Shown piece after piece: positions 25,023 through 34,231 of a stretch of 64,000 bases of DNA. A program made the translations under genes and the position numbers. The notes under the pieces were generated by a model. That model saw nothing but the letters and a program-made list of their open reading frames with translations, was not told where the DNA came from and did not search any database. Source of the stretch: a bacterium (lineage in GTDB: Bacteria; Arandabacterota; Arandabacteria; Arandabacterales; Arandabacteraceae); contig JAOZOU010000001.1 in the NCBI GenBank assembly GCA_029933125.1, forward strand, positions 1-64,000. The letters are read 5' to 3'. The stretch's first letter is position 1. Every line of letters begins with the position of its first letter.

Positions 25023-26219
25023 ATGGACATATTCTTGATTCTTGGCATTTTGCTCTTTGCTGGCTTTGGCGGGGGATCACTCTTCAGGAAGTTGAGAATT
25101 CCACAGGTTGTCGCTTATGTTCTCGTCGGCACAATTGTTGGCATTTCAGGATTTCACGTTATTACCGAGAAGACATTGGATTCCCTTTCGCCCATCAACA
25201 CGGCTGCGCTTGGCTTCATCGGCTTCATGATTGGAAGTGAATTAAGATTCTCTACGCTGCGCAAACTCGGCAAATACATTACTTCCATTCTGCTTTGCGA
25301 AGCCCTCGGGGCATACATCTTGGTAGCTCTTGTCTCATACGTTCTCACCCGTGAAGTTTTCTTAGCCCTGCTTCTCGGAGCTCTTGCTTCTGCAACAGCT
25401 CCGGCTGCAACCGTCGATGTTCTGTGGGAATACAAAGCCAAGGGTGTTTTGACAACTACACTACTCGCCATAGTTGGCCTCGATGATGCAGTTGCACTTA
25501 TCCTCTATGGTTTCTCCCTCGCAGTAGCTAAGGCAAGCCTTCTTCATACTAAACTCTCCTTCGATATTATTCTGAAGAAACCCGCGATTGAAATAGGTCT
25601 GGCTATTGCCATTGGGGTCATCCTTGCTATCCTTTTGAGCCTGCTTCTACGATTTTTTAGAGCTGACAATCAGGTTCTCATCCTTACAATTGCAGCGATC
25701 TTTGTAGCAGCTGGAATAGCAAGGACACATCATTTCTCACCAATTCTCACATGTATGTTTGTTGGACTAACACTTGGCAACATATCTCCACGAGTTACAG
25801 GACATGCTTACCGTATTCTTGAGAATTTCACACCCCCTGTATATGTCCTATTTTTCATCCTCGTTGGATCAAGGCTGGATGTGAAGCTTCTGCCTTCCAT
25901 GGGTGTTCTGGGTTTGCTCTATGTTGCTGCACGAACAGTCGGCAAGATCTCCGGGGCAAGCTTAGGTGCAACAATATCAGGAGCACCAGCCGTTTTGCGC
26001 AAATATCTTGGCCTTACCCTTTTCTCTCAGGCTGGAGTGGCAATTGGAATCGCCTTCAGCATCTATGAAGAATTCTCCCGCCTGGGAGCTCAGGGGCAGC
26101 AGCTGGGACTTGAGATAATCAGTTTGATAACAGCCACGACATTCATTCTCCAGATCATTGGTCCACCCTTTGTTAAGCTTGCAATTACCAAGGCAGGCGA
26201 AGTCGGGAAAGGTGCCTGA
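25023..26219 (+). CDS. Cation:proton antiporter (CPA2/Kef type, membrane domain only)
   Basis: 398 residues with about twelve membrane helices. Typical CPA2 elements: VVAYVLVGTIVGISGFHV (helix 2), GFIGFMIGSELRFSTLRKLGK, ALLLGALASATAPAATVDVLWEYKAKG and VGLDDAVALILYGFSLAVAKA, which contains the paired acidic residues of the transport core. The usual C-terminal TrkA-N/NAD-binding domain of KefB/KefC is absent. Regulation may instead come from the flanking EIIA and PII-like proteins. Ion (K+ or Na+) cannot be decided from sequence by eye. Confidence 0.92.
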   Translation: MDIFLILGILLFAGFGGGSLFRKLRIPQVVAYVLVGTIVGISGFHVITEKTLDSLSPINTAALGFIGFMIGSELRFSTLRKLGKYITSILLCEALGAYILVALVSYVLTREVFLALLLGALASATAPAATVDVLWEYKAKGVLTTTLLAIVGLDDAVALILYGFSLAVAKASLLHTKLSFDIILKKPAIEIGLAIAIGVILAILLSLLLRFFRADNQVLILTIAAIFVAAGIARTHHFSPILTCMFVGLTLGNISPRVTGHAYRILENFTPPVYVLFFILVGSRLDVKLLPSMGVLGLLYVAARTVGKISGASLGATISGAPAVLRKYLGLTLFSQAGVAIGIAFSIYEEFSRLGAQGQQLGLEIISLITATTFILQIIGPPFVKLAITKAGEVGKGA

Positions 26220-26233
26220 GCGAGGAGGTTGCT

Positions 26234-26566
26234 ATGGAGTTACTCATCATATTCCTCTATGCAAGACATCACCTTGAGAAAATAGCCTCACTCCTTGTTG
26301 AGGTTGGTGTTACCGAAGCAACAATTACAGAAGGACAGGCACTTGGCCAATTCCTTGCTTTTGAGATTCCAATCTTTGCAGGTCTGAGGCAGCTGGTCGG
26401 CGAGAAGCGTCGCCATGCAACTACGATATTGGCTGTTGTTGAAAGCCCCGATGCTATTGAAAGCTTCATTAAGCTTCTGAGAGACGAAGGCATAGATTTT
26501 GGCGAAGCCGGAGTCGGAGTTTTGCTCTCGGTTCCCTTGAGCAAAGCCATACTGCCACAGGAATAA
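26234..26566 (+). CDS. PII-like signalling protein linked to the antiporter
   Basis: 110 residues, GAGGAGG-type ribosome site. The pattern MELLIIFLYARHHLEKIASLLVEVGVTEATITEGQALGQFLAFEIPIF...TTILAVVESPDAIESFIKLLRDEGIDFGEAGVGVLLSVPLSKA fits the ferredoxin-like alpha/beta fold of PII-like proteins (two beta-alpha-beta units around a variable T-loop region). No classical GlnB uridylylation tyrosine motif is seen. Position directly after the antiporter, 14 bases on, suggests an effector-binding subunit controlling it. Fold assignment is by pattern, not by search. Confidence 0.65.
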   Translation: MELLIIFLYARHHLEKIASLLVEVGVTEATITEGQALGQFLAFEIPIFAGLRQLVGEKRRHATTILAVVESPDAIESFIKLLRDEGIDFGEAGVGVLLSVPLSKAILPQE

Positions 26567-26588
26567 ACGTAAGGCAGTTTGCCACATC

Positions 26589-26608
26589 AACCTTCCTGGA
26601 TCAAGGTT
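26589..26608. terminator. Short hairpin between convergent genes
   Basis: AACCTT (26589-26594) and AAGGTT (26603-26608) form a six-pair stem with an eight-base loop in the 43-base gap between the convergent PII-like and DJ-1/PfpI genes. No T-tract is present on either strand, so bidirectional termination is only possible, not shown. Confidence 0.25.
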
Positions 26609-26609
26609 C

Positions 26610-27119
26610 TCACTTACTCTTTCCAACTTCTATAATGGTTTTTACAAAAGCCGGCAGATCATCCGGCATTCTCGATGTCACAAGATTGCCATCAACGACG
26701 ACCTCACTATCCTCGAAGTTCGCACCTGCATTCACAAGATCATCCCTGATAGCAAAGAATGACGTAACTCTTTTCCCACGCACTATCCCAGCGGAGATCA
26801 AAACCCAGCCACCGTGACAGATTGATCCAACCACACCTCCGGATTCATAGATCTCCCTTACAAACGAGTTTACTCTCGGATATCTTCTCAGAAAATCTGG
26901 TGCATAGCCGCCGGGAATCACAACGCCATCGAATTCACTTGCTTTAACATCTTCAACCGACACATCTTCTTCAATTGGATAACCGTACTTCCCCTTGTAA
27001 GATCCCTTACCCGTTCCAACCACAACAACCTCTATGCCCTCTTCCCTCAATCTTAGAATTGGATACCACACCTCCAGATCCTGATAGAGATCCTCAACCA
27101 GTACAGCAACCCGCTTCAT
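26610..27119 (-). CDS. DJ-1/PfpI family protein (class I glutamine amidotransferase-like)
   Basis: The ORF track starts at 27167; the ATG at 27119 (MKRVAVLVEDLYQDLEVWYPILRLREEG) has a GGGGGGAA ribosome site and is the normal family start, giving 169 residues. The nucleophile elbow VGSICHGGW carries Cys near 107, and the upstream glutamate is in the LVEDLYQDLEVWYP segment. PfpI-like members are reported as proteases or as deglycases/hydratases; which applies here is open. It is the last gene before the convergent junction, 103 bases behind the tricorn gene. Confidence 0.92.
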   Translation of the reverse strand: MKRVAVLVEDLYQDLEVWYPILRLREEGIEVVVVGTGKGSYKGKYGYPIEEDVSVEDVKASEFDGVVIPGGYAPDFLRRYPRVNSFVREIYESGGVVGSICHGGWVLISAGIVRGKRVTSFFAIRDDLVNAGANFEDSEVVVDGNLVTSRMPDDLPAFVKTIIEVGKSK

Positions 27120-27199
27120 TCCAATTCCCCCCTGATGAGAAGCCCAAAACTCGCGACAAACACTCACGCTCGCCTCGCCAAACCCAGCTGCCCTCCGCT

Positions 27200-27222
27200 A
27201 TCCCATTTTTGGCTCCAACCCT
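27200..27222 (-). repeat. Solitary diverged copy of the RAYT-associated repeat
   Basis: Directly after the tricorn stop codon the minus strand reads AGGGTTGGAGCCAAAAAT. This matches the repeat core GGGTCGGAGCCAAAAAT at 58218-58202 in 16 of 17 positions. The distal half of the 36-base unit is not recognisable. Both copies lie immediately behind a stop codon. Confidence 0.5.
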
Positions 27223-30200
27223 CTATTTGTGACTTTTATCAGGATAAGGCGGTAAGGGTGGCTCTTCGAGAGGTTCCTTTTCAAGCAGGCTGTTAAGATA
27301 GGCAACAGCTTTTTCCAGCTGGGTATCATGCCCCCTGATAACATCGCCGGGAAGATTGTCAACCTCAACGTCAGGCACAGCTCCCCAATTCTCAAGTGTC
27401 CAACCCCCCTCTGCTTCCCACCAGGCAAACTCTGGTATGGTCATCATTCCACCATCGACGAATGGCTTGTCCATGCGGATGCCGACGACACCTCCCCAGG
27501 TGCGCGTGCCAATTACGGTTCCGAGGTTAGCAAGCTTGAAGGCTCGCGTGAAGATGTCGCCATCAGAACCTGCATGAGCGTTACAAAGAGCTACCATGTG
27601 AGCTCTCATACCCTCCTCGGGGTAAGGGTAGGGTTTACCCTTGCGGGCCTTACCATAGGCGAGCACTTCGATCGAAATACGTTCGAGAATAAGTTCGGAG
27701 ACAAAACCGCCACCATTGTAGCGAACATCAATTATCAAGCCTGGCTTTTCGATCTGGGGATAGAAGGTGCGTTGAAATTCAACCAATCCAGCTGTTCCCA
27801 TGTTTGGAAGATGGATGTAGCCTATCTTTCCACCGCTTGCTTCATCTACAAAGCGCCGATTTCCCCTAACCCAATCGAGATATCTGAGGTCGGCTTCGTC
27901 GTCAATGGTTTTCACAATAAGGTCCCTCGCTCCAGTCATTGTCGGCCTGTCATTGACGGTCAGCAAGACCTCCTCATCAGCTAGATTGACAAACGCCGAA
28001 TAGAAATTGGTCGCTGTATCAAGGGGAGTTCCGTTTACTGCAAGGATGTAATCTCCCTTCTTAACCCCTACATGGCTCAATGTAAGAGGTGAATAGGCTT
28101 CAGGGCTTGAAGATTCCTCTTCATAGATCTTGGCTATGCGATAACGTCCAGTGCTTTCCTCCGCAACAACGTCGATGCCCAGCAAACCGACAGGTGTTCT
28201 TTCGGGGCGACCAAGGTCACCACCCCAGATGTAAGTATGGGAGGTGGCTAGCTCCCCGATCATCTGGCCAATCAAATCATGGAGTTCATAGCGCGTTGCA
28301 ATCTTGGGAAAGATCTTCTCATACTTAGCCTTTACTCCAGCCCAATCCATCTTCGCCATGTCAGGTGCCCAGTAGAAGTCTCTCTGAAGCCGCCATGCTT
28401 CGTTGAAAATCTGACGCCATTCCTCCCTCGGCTTAAGACGGATGTGCCATCTAGAAAGATCAATCTTCTCCTTCTCATCATTCTCAGTCGCTTTCTTTCC
28501 GGCATCGACTACATAGAAGTTATCTCTCCTGCGGTAGAGAATCTTCTTACCATCAGCTGAGAGGCGATAGGAATTGATTCCTGAAAGAATCACTTCGTCT
28601 TTTTTCCCTTCAAGGTCAAACATGTGAACACTGTGCATTGGCTTGCGCTCACTGCCCCTTCGCCCACCTTCCTTCATTCCGATAGAAGGACGCGATCTGT
28701 AATATATCTTTCCCTTGGCTGCCGTAAGCAGGTCGTAGTGGCCAGCCTCAACCGGAAATTCAACAACTCTATCGGAAAGCCCTTCAAAATCTATCTTAAC
28801 CTCAACCTTCTCTTGCTCGGTTTCCTCTTCCTTCTTCTCTGACTCCATCTCCTCGGGTTCCTTAGGGAAGAATGGGGATTTGACTCCCTTCTGAAGCATT
28901 ACAAGATAGGGCTTTGTGGTCTTATCTATTATTGCTGTGAAAGCGATCCGGCCAAGAAGAGGATTGATCGTTCTGTCGGATAGGAAATAGAGATACTTAC
29001 CCTCAGGATCCCAAACAGGATTTGTATCATTGGTGAAATGGTCGGTCACACGATGGACTCGACCAGTAACGGTGTCATAGATAAAGATTGAATTGAAGTG
29101 GTGATCATCGGGTTTGTCGTAGGCAAGGTAACGACTATCCGGCGACCATGAATACCTCCTTATCTCCCAGTAGTCACTGCTGTCTGCTCGAGTGATCTTT
29201 CCAGTTTCACGATCCACGATGTAGATCGTCTGTGAGCCATCTGAATAAGCGATCTTCTTGCCATCAGGTGACCAGACAGGCGGATATTTCCAGCCCTGTG
29301 TTCCACGGGTGATCTGCTCTGGCTTCTTCTTGAAAATATCTACAACATAGATTTCATCCTCACCTGTTGCATCTGAGACGAAAAGTACAGATTTCCCATC
29401 GGGAGCCCATTTAGGAAATTTCTCACGGACACCAGAACGTGTTGTAAGGTAGATCAACCTGCCTTCCTTTGATGGGAAAAGGGCAAGCTCACCTCTTGCG
29501 CAGAAAGCAACCCTCCTGCCCTTGGGTGAGATTTCAAAATCCGTCAGATACTTAACCGGATCGACAAATCTTTCTCGTTCCTCCTGTCTGTCTGAAGGAA
29601 CGATTATGTCAACGTTATGATAGTTGCCCGATGCTATGTCAAAGAGCCATATATCTCCAGCATGATGATATACGATTCTTCCACCACCGATAGATGGCCA
29701 TCTGACATCATAATCATCATGGAAAGTATGTTGCTTAAGATCGCTTCCATCCGGTTTCATGCTGAAAATGTTCATTGTGCCTGTGCGGTCTGAAATGAAA
29801 TAGATGCGACCGTCATACCACATTGGGAAAGCATCCGTTCCCTCAAAGTCGGTGAGCTTGTTAAATTCCAGAGTCTTAAGATCGCCAAACCAGATATCCT
29901 GTGCCAAACCGCCCTTATATCTTTTCCACGTTCGGAATTCCCTTGAATATCGATTAAAGGCAATGTGCCTGCCATCGGGTACGAAGCTTATCAAGGAAAC
30001 CTCACCAAGATTAAGATCCCTGGGGAAGCCACCATCTTTGGATACAGCAAAGACCTTGTAGGTGTAATTTGGAGAAGTGCGCGCCGATCTAAAGATGATG
30101 CTATCACCATCAGCAGACCAGGCGAGCACATAGTCGGACCATGGATGGTAGGTTAGGCGTTTTACCTCACCACCAGATGCTGGAATTACATAAACATCAT

Positions 30201-30447
30201 TACCTCCCTTGTCATATTCACCGGTGAAAGCCACATACTCACCATCAGGTGAGAACTTAGCCATATATTCAAGTCCTTTAGCGGCTGTCAATTTTGTGGC
30301 AACGCCTCCTTGCGCAGGAACTGTCCAGAGATCACCTTCGCAAGTGAAGACAATTGTATTCCCATTTATGTCAGGGAAGTTGAGATACTCTGCATGAGCA
30401 GCAGTGACAAGAGACGCTAAGGCCAAAAAGACAAACAGCAAGCGCAT
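27223..30447 (-). CDS. Tricorn-type protease (S41), exported
   Basis: 1074 residues with signal peptide MRLLFVFLALASLVTAAHA. Two WD40/TolB-like propellers occupy about residues 20-560 (repeats such as YMAKFSPDGEYVAFTG, PPVWSPDGKKIAYSDG). A charged linker (EEMESEKKEEETEQEKVEV) separates them from the C1 domain, PDZ domain (LLGIDVVAEESTGRYRIAKIYEEESS...VKKGDYILAVNG) and S41 core with catalytic serine in CNAHAGSDGDIFTRAFK. Members are large oligomeric peptidases that trim peptides; secreted bacterial homologues have poorly known substrates. AAGGAGGACC precedes the ATG. Confidence 0.95.
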   Translation of the reverse strand: MRLLFVFLALASLVTAAHAEYLNFPDINGNTIVFTCEGDLWTVPAQGGVATKLTAAKGLEYMAKFSPDGEYVAFTGEYDKGGNDVYVIPASGGEVKRLTYHPWSDYVLAWSADGDSIIFRSARTSPNYTYKVFAVSKDGGFPRDLNLGEVSLISFVPDGRHIAFNRYSREFRTWKRYKGGLAQDIWFGDLKTLEFNKLTDFEGTDAFPMWYDGRIYFISDRTGTMNIFSMKPDGSDLKQHTFHDDYDVRWPSIGGGRIVYHHAGDIWLFDIASGNYHNVDIIVPSDRQEERERFVDPVKYLTDFEISPKGRRVAFCARGELALFPSKEGRLIYLTTRSGVREKFPKWAPDGKSVLFVSDATGEDEIYVVDIFKKKPEQITRGTQGWKYPPVWSPDGKKIAYSDGSQTIYIVDRETGKITRADSSDYWEIRRYSWSPDSRYLAYDKPDDHHFNSIFIYDTVTGRVHRVTDHFTNDTNPVWDPEGKYLYFLSDRTINPLLGRIAFTAIIDKTTKPYLVMLQKGVKSPFFPKEPEEMESEKKEEETEQEKVEVKIDFEGLSDRVVEFPVEAGHYDLLTAAKGKIYYRSRPSIGMKEGGRRGSERKPMHSVHMFDLEGKKDEVILSGINSYRLSADGKKILYRRRDNFYVVDAGKKATENDEKEKIDLSRWHIRLKPREEWRQIFNEAWRLQRDFYWAPDMAKMDWAGVKAKYEKIFPKIATRYELHDLIGQMIGELATSHTYIWGGDLGRPERTPVGLLGIDVVAEESTGRYRIAKIYEEESSSPEAYSPLTLSHVGVKKGDYILAVNGTPLDTATNFYSAFVNLADEEVLLTVNDRPTMTGARDLIVKTIDDEADLRYLDWVRGNRRFVDEASGGKIGYIHLPNMGTAGLVEFQRTFYPQIEKPGLIIDVRYNGGGFVSELILERISIEVLAYGKARKGKPYPYPEEGMRAHMVALCNAHAGSDGDIFTRAFKLANLGTVIGTRTWGGVVGIRMDKPFVDGGMMTIPEFAWWEAEGGWTLENWGAVPDVEVDNLPGDVIRGHDTQLEKAVAYLNSLLEKEPLEEPPLPPYPDKSHK

Positions 30448-30497
30448 TCTGGTCCTCCTTTCCTAGATCGAGATTTCCATGATCCTTCCTCTTAGCG

Positions 30498-30526
30498 ATC
30501 ATACAGGGGAAAACCGCACCTGGTAA
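30498..30526 (-). promoter_or_regulatory. Candidate promoter of the tricorn gene
   Basis: On the minus strand TTACCA (30526-30521) and TATGAT (30503-30498) are 17 bases apart, matching consensus at four and five positions, in the 86-base gap behind the BMP lipoprotein gene. Confidence 0.35.
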
Positions 30527-30533
30527 GGCATGT

Positions 30534-31550
30534 CTAGTGAGTGGCCGTATAATCAGTCACCCTAATCTTGCCGGCTACAATATCCTTCTTTATCTTCTCA
30601 ATGCGTTCGATGACACTCTTAGGTATCAAATCCTTATTGTATTCGTCAAGAGCATATCCCACTCCATTGACATCAAGCCCATAGACGTGTATACCGCCAG
30701 AAAACTTACCCTCGACGACATCCTTTATTATCTCATAAACAGCAACGTCTACACGCTTGAGCATACTTGTAAGAACATGACCAGGTGCCATGTAGTTCTG
30801 ATTGGCATCCACACCTATTGCATAGAGACCGCGTTCCTGTGCCGCATCTATAACTCCATTTCCTGTTGAGCCCGCTGCCTGAAAGATTATGTCGGCTCCG
30901 CGATCGAATTGACTCAAAGCAAGGCTCTTGCCTCTGACAGGATCGTGGAACGCCTCAGGACCTGAACCTGCATATGCTACGATGACGTCAGCATCCGGAT
31001 TGACATAATGAACCCCTTCAGTGTATCCGACCTCGAATTTGTGAATCAGGGGGATGTCCATGCCTCCGATGAAACCAACCTTACCGGTCTTGGTCATGAG
31101 TCCTGCTATCGCACCCACAAGAAATGAACCCTCATGTTCCTTGAAAACAAGCGATGCAACATTAGGGCGTTCAACCACCGCATCTATTATCGCAAACTTG
31201 GTATTTGGGAATTCCTTGGCAACGCGGTCGAGAGCATCCCTCATTAAAAAACCAACGGCGATAACAAGATCGAAACCCTGCTCAGCATATTGTCTGAGAT
31301 ATTTCTCATCCTCAGCCATCTGTTCAGGCTGACCATAGATAGGCTGGATCTTGAGCTCATCCTTCGCTCGCATAAGCCCCCTGTAAGCTGAATCATTGAA
31401 AGATTTATCGCCCAGTCCACCAACGGAAAGCACAAGTCCAACCCTTATCGAGGAAGTCTGAGGAGGCTTTTCCTTCCTAGAGCAGCCACCCAGCGCAATT
31501 ACAAAGGCAAGAAACAAGATACTCGCTCTGAGCAAGGCCATCCACCTCAC
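30534..31550 (-). CDS. BMP-family (PnrA/Med) nucleoside-binding lipoprotein
   Basis: 338 residues from a GTG that overlaps the adenine deaminase stop (GTGA); an ATG three codons on (31541) is an alternative start. Lipobox IALGGCSRKE near residue 22. Motifs: VGLVLSVGGLGDKSFNDSAYRGLMRAKDEL, NTKFAIIDAVVERPNVASLVFKEHEGSFLVGAIAGLMTKTGKVGFIGGMDIPLIHKFEVGYTEGV, and DIIFQAAGSTGNGVIDAAQE. PnrA-type proteins bind purine nucleosides for ABC import. It is the likely binding protein for the NupOPQ-like importer at 20942-24433 and is coupled to adenine deaminase, which supports a purine substrate. Confidence 0.93.
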   Translation of the reverse strand: MRWMALLRASILFLAFVIALGGCSRKEKPPQTSSIRVGLVLSVGGLGDKSFNDSAYRGLMRAKDELKIQPIYGQPEQMAEDEKYLRQYAEQGFDLVIAVGFLMRDALDRVAKEFPNTKFAIIDAVVERPNVASLVFKEHEGSFLVGAIAGLMTKTGKVGFIGGMDIPLIHKFEVGYTEGVHYVNPDADVIVAYAGSGPEAFHDPVRGKSLALSQFDRGADIIFQAAGSTGNGVIDAAQERGLYAIGVDANQNYMAPGHVLTSMLKRVDVAVYEIIKDVVEGKFSGGIHVYGLDVNGVGYALDEYNKDLIPKSVIERIEKIKKDIVAGKIRVTDYTATH

Positions 31551-33259
31551 TTTACGAAAACATCAACAAACTTGAATTCACGAACGTCGAATAGTCCAAG
31601 ATCAGTGAGTTTGATGTCGGGAACAACTGCTAAAGTAACAAACGAAAGTGCCATGAATGGATCACTTATCGTCACACCGAGGCTATGCGCAACATCATCT
31701 AGCTTTTCCAGATCATCCTTGACCTTACTCATTGGCTCTTCTGACATCAAACCTGCGACCGGAAGAGGAACCCGAGCCATGACTTTACCATCACAAACAA
31801 TCGTAAGACCACCCTTCATACGACATATGTCGATGACCGCTTCGAGCATATCCTCATCATTCGTTCCAGCAACAACGATGTTGTGGGAATCATGTGAAAC
31901 ACTCGATGCCATAGCCCCTCGCTTAAGCCCCAACCCCTTGAGAAAGCCCTTTCCGATGTTATCTGAAGCATGATGTCTTTCAACCACTGCGACTTTGATG
32001 AGATCTCTCTCTGGGTCACTAACCGCTAAGCCACCAGCAACCTTCGCCTCAGCCACAACCTCCTTTGTCTTTATCTGCTTGGGTTGAATTTCAATTGCCC
32101 TGATCTTGCTTCCTTTCGCAGGGATTTTGAAATCATCAAGAGTGAGAAACTTCACATTGACCGAACTCCTCAAGTTTATCTTTGGTGGAGTAACCTCCAG
32201 CGGCAGGAGCTCGCCATCCTTGGCAACCAGCTTGCCTCGCTTAAACACCATCTCGACTTTAAAGTCATCGAGATTGTCAAGTACCAGGATATCTGCAATG
32301 AAGCCCGGCGCAATTGCCCCAAGATTGTCGAGCTTGAAGTATTCAGCACAATTCACAGTTGCCAGTCTTATGGCTGAGACGGGTTTGATACCATTGGCAA
32401 TCGTTGTGCGCACCATAAAGTCGATGTGACCCTCTTCGAGGATATCCTTCGGATGGCGGTCGTCAGTTACAAAAAAGCACCTGTGAATGTTGTCAGGGGT
32501 GATGATGGGCAAAAGGTCGCGTAGATTCTTGGTTAGCGAACCTTCCCGCAACATAACATACATCCCGAGTCTAAGCTTCTCTCTGGCCTCATCCACACTT
32601 GTCGCCTCGTGATCGCTCTTGACCCCTGCCGCTACATATGCACAAAGATCACGTCCTGTGAGATCAGGAGCATGCCCATCAACCCTCTTCTCGTTTGCCA
32701 TAGTGATTTTATCCAGAAGGTCCTGATCAAGTCCAAGCACACCGGGATAATTCATAACTTCCCCGATGCCGAGGACCCACTTCTCGGTAAGGAGGGGATA
32801 AAGATCAAATCCCTTAAGACTCGAACCGCTGGTTTCAAACTCAGTGGCTGGCACACAAGAGGGAAGCATGAGGAAGACATTTAAGGGATTGAATTTGCTC
32901 GATCTCAGCATGTACTGTATTCCCTCAAGACCGAAGACGTTGGCTATCTCGTGAGGATCAATAACTACAGACGTAGTACCTCTGGGCACAACAGCTCGGG
33001 CAAACTCCCGCACCTCCACCATTGAGCTCTCTATATGCACATGACCATCTATAAAGCCCGGTGATAGGAATTTACCGCTGAGGTCAATCTCCTCCTTGCC
33101 TCGATAGTCACCAATCCCGACGACCAGACCGCCAAAGATAGCCACATCAGCGGGATAGATCTCGCCTGAAAGGACATTGACAAGTTGAGCTCCTTTAAGA
33201 ACGAGATCACAAGGTTTCCTGCCCCTCGCAACTTCAATTATCTCTCCAAGCCCAGCCAT
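31547..33259 (-). CDS. ade: Adenine deaminase
   Basis: 570 residues, the usual length. Amidohydrolase metal motif SPGFIDGHVHIESSMVEVREFARAVVPRGTTSVVIDPHEIANVFG (about 65-115), then NEKRVDGHAPDLTGRDLCAYVAAGVKSDHEAT and FVTDDRHPKDILEEGHID. C-terminal part has the conserved RHHASDNIGKGFLKGLGLKRGAMASSVSHDSHNIVVAGTN block. It converts adenine to hypoxanthine plus ammonia in the cytosol, the entry step to the hypoxanthine/xanthine pathway served by the molybdenum hydroxylase genes upstream. AGGAGCG precedes the ATG; the BMP lipoprotein gene overlaps its stop. Confidence 0.97.
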   Translation of the reverse strand: MAGLGEIIEVARGRKPCDLVLKGAQLVNVLSGEIYPADVAIFGGLVVGIGDYRGKEEIDLSGKFLSPGFIDGHVHIESSMVEVREFARAVVPRGTTSVVIDPHEIANVFGLEGIQYMLRSSKFNPLNVFLMLPSCVPATEFETSGSSLKGFDLYPLLTEKWVLGIGEVMNYPGVLGLDQDLLDKITMANEKRVDGHAPDLTGRDLCAYVAAGVKSDHEATSVDEAREKLRLGMYVMLREGSLTKNLRDLLPIITPDNIHRCFFVTDDRHPKDILEEGHIDFMVRTTIANGIKPVSAIRLATVNCAEYFKLDNLGAIAPGFIADILVLDNLDDFKVEMVFKRGKLVAKDGELLPLEVTPPKINLRSSVNVKFLTLDDFKIPAKGSKIRAIEIQPKQIKTKEVVAEAKVAGGLAVSDPERDLIKVAVVERHHASDNIGKGFLKGLGLKRGAMASSVSHDSHNIVVAGTNDEDMLEAVIDICRMKGGLTIVCDGKVMARVPLPVAGLMSEEPMSKVKDDLEKLDDVAHSLGVTISDPFMALSFVTLAVVPDIKLTDLGLFDVREFKFVDVFVK

Positions 33260-33274
33260 CGAACGCTCCTTAGT

Positions 33275-34231
33275 TTAGGCTACCAGGCGTGTGCATCTTC
33301 TTCCCTGAACAGCCTCATAGAGGAGATGCGGAAGGGTTATAATCACCTCTTCACCACCATTCTCGAGGAATTCAATTGCAGCCTCTATTTTTGGTCCCAT
33401 GCTGCCAGGTGGGAACTGCCCTTCGGCAAGGTAGCGTTTGGCTTCCTCTATCGTCAATTTGTCAAGATCCTTCTGGTTTGGCTTGCCATAATTGAGAGCA
33501 ACCTTCTCAACCTGCGTGAGGATAACAAGTACCTGAGCCCTGAGCTGGCGTGCAAGCACACTCGAGGCTCTATCCTTGTCGATGACTGCTTCGACACCTC
33601 TCAGGTCGCCACTCTTATCCCTCACAACCGGGATGCCACCCCCGCCAACAGCAATCACAATCGCCCCGGAATCAATTGCCTTCTCTATCCCTCGCCACTC
33701 AACGATCTCAAGAGGTTTGGGTGAAGGAACAACCCGCCGGTAACCACGTCCACAATCCTCTATTATCACCCAGCCCTTTTCCCTCGAAATTCTTTCTGCC
33801 TCATCACGTGTATAGAAGGGACCGATGGGTTTGGTTGGATTCTCAAAAGCTGGATCATTCTCATCCACAACAACCTGGGTGATTATTGTGAAGACATCTT
33901 TGTCAATTTTCATCTGCCTGAGCTGGTTCTGGAGGACCTGCTGTATCATGTAGCCTATTCCTCCTTCAGAATCAGCACCGCAGATGTCAAGAGGCATGGG
34001 AGGAATGATATCTTTTGCCATTTCATTCCTTATAAAGATGTTACCAACGACGGGCCCATTTCCATGAGTTATTGCAATCAGATGCCCCTCCTCGATAAGC
34101 TTCGCAACATGGACCATCGTTGATTTGGTTAGTTCATATTGCTCCTCAATTGTTCCTTGTTTGTTAACCGGAATGATAGAATTACCGCCAAGTGCAATTA
34201 CCATAGTCTTTGTACGCTGTTGCGATGTCAC
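33275..34231 (-). CDS. arcC: Carbamate kinase
   Basis: 318 residues. GTG start overlaps the RarA stop (GTGA) and has AGGAGGAAG eight bases upstream. Motifs: VIALGGNSIIP, AITHGNGPVVGNI, PLDICGADSEGGIGYMIQQ, VVPSPKPLEIVEW and VIAVGGGGIPVV. It transfers phosphate from carbamoyl phosphate to ADP, giving ATP, ammonia and CO2. In purine- or hydantoin-fermenting clusters it harvests energy from ring carbamoyl groups. No carbamoyltransferase gene (YgeW or ArcB type) is in the window to supply carbamoyl phosphate. Confidence 0.96.
   Translation of the reverse strand: MTSQQRTKTMVIALGGNSIIPVNKQGTIEEQYELTKSTMVHVAKLIEEGHLIAITHGNGPVVGNIFIRNEMAKDIIPPMPLDICGADSEGGIGYMIQQVLQNQLRQMKIDKDVFTIITQVVVDENDPAFENPTKPIGPFYTRDEAERISREKGWVIIEDCGRGYRRVVPSPKPLEIVEWRGIEKAIDSGAIVIAVGGGGIPVVRDKSGDLRGVEAVIDKDRASSVLARQLRAQVLVILTQVEKVALNYGKPNQKDLDKLTIEEAKRYLAEGQFPPGSMGPKIEAAIEFLENGGEEVIITLPHLLYEAVQGRRCTRLVA

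Noticed and set aside
27328-27984. Plus-strand ORF of 218 residues
   Set aside because: Antisense to the conserved S41 region of the tricorn protease.
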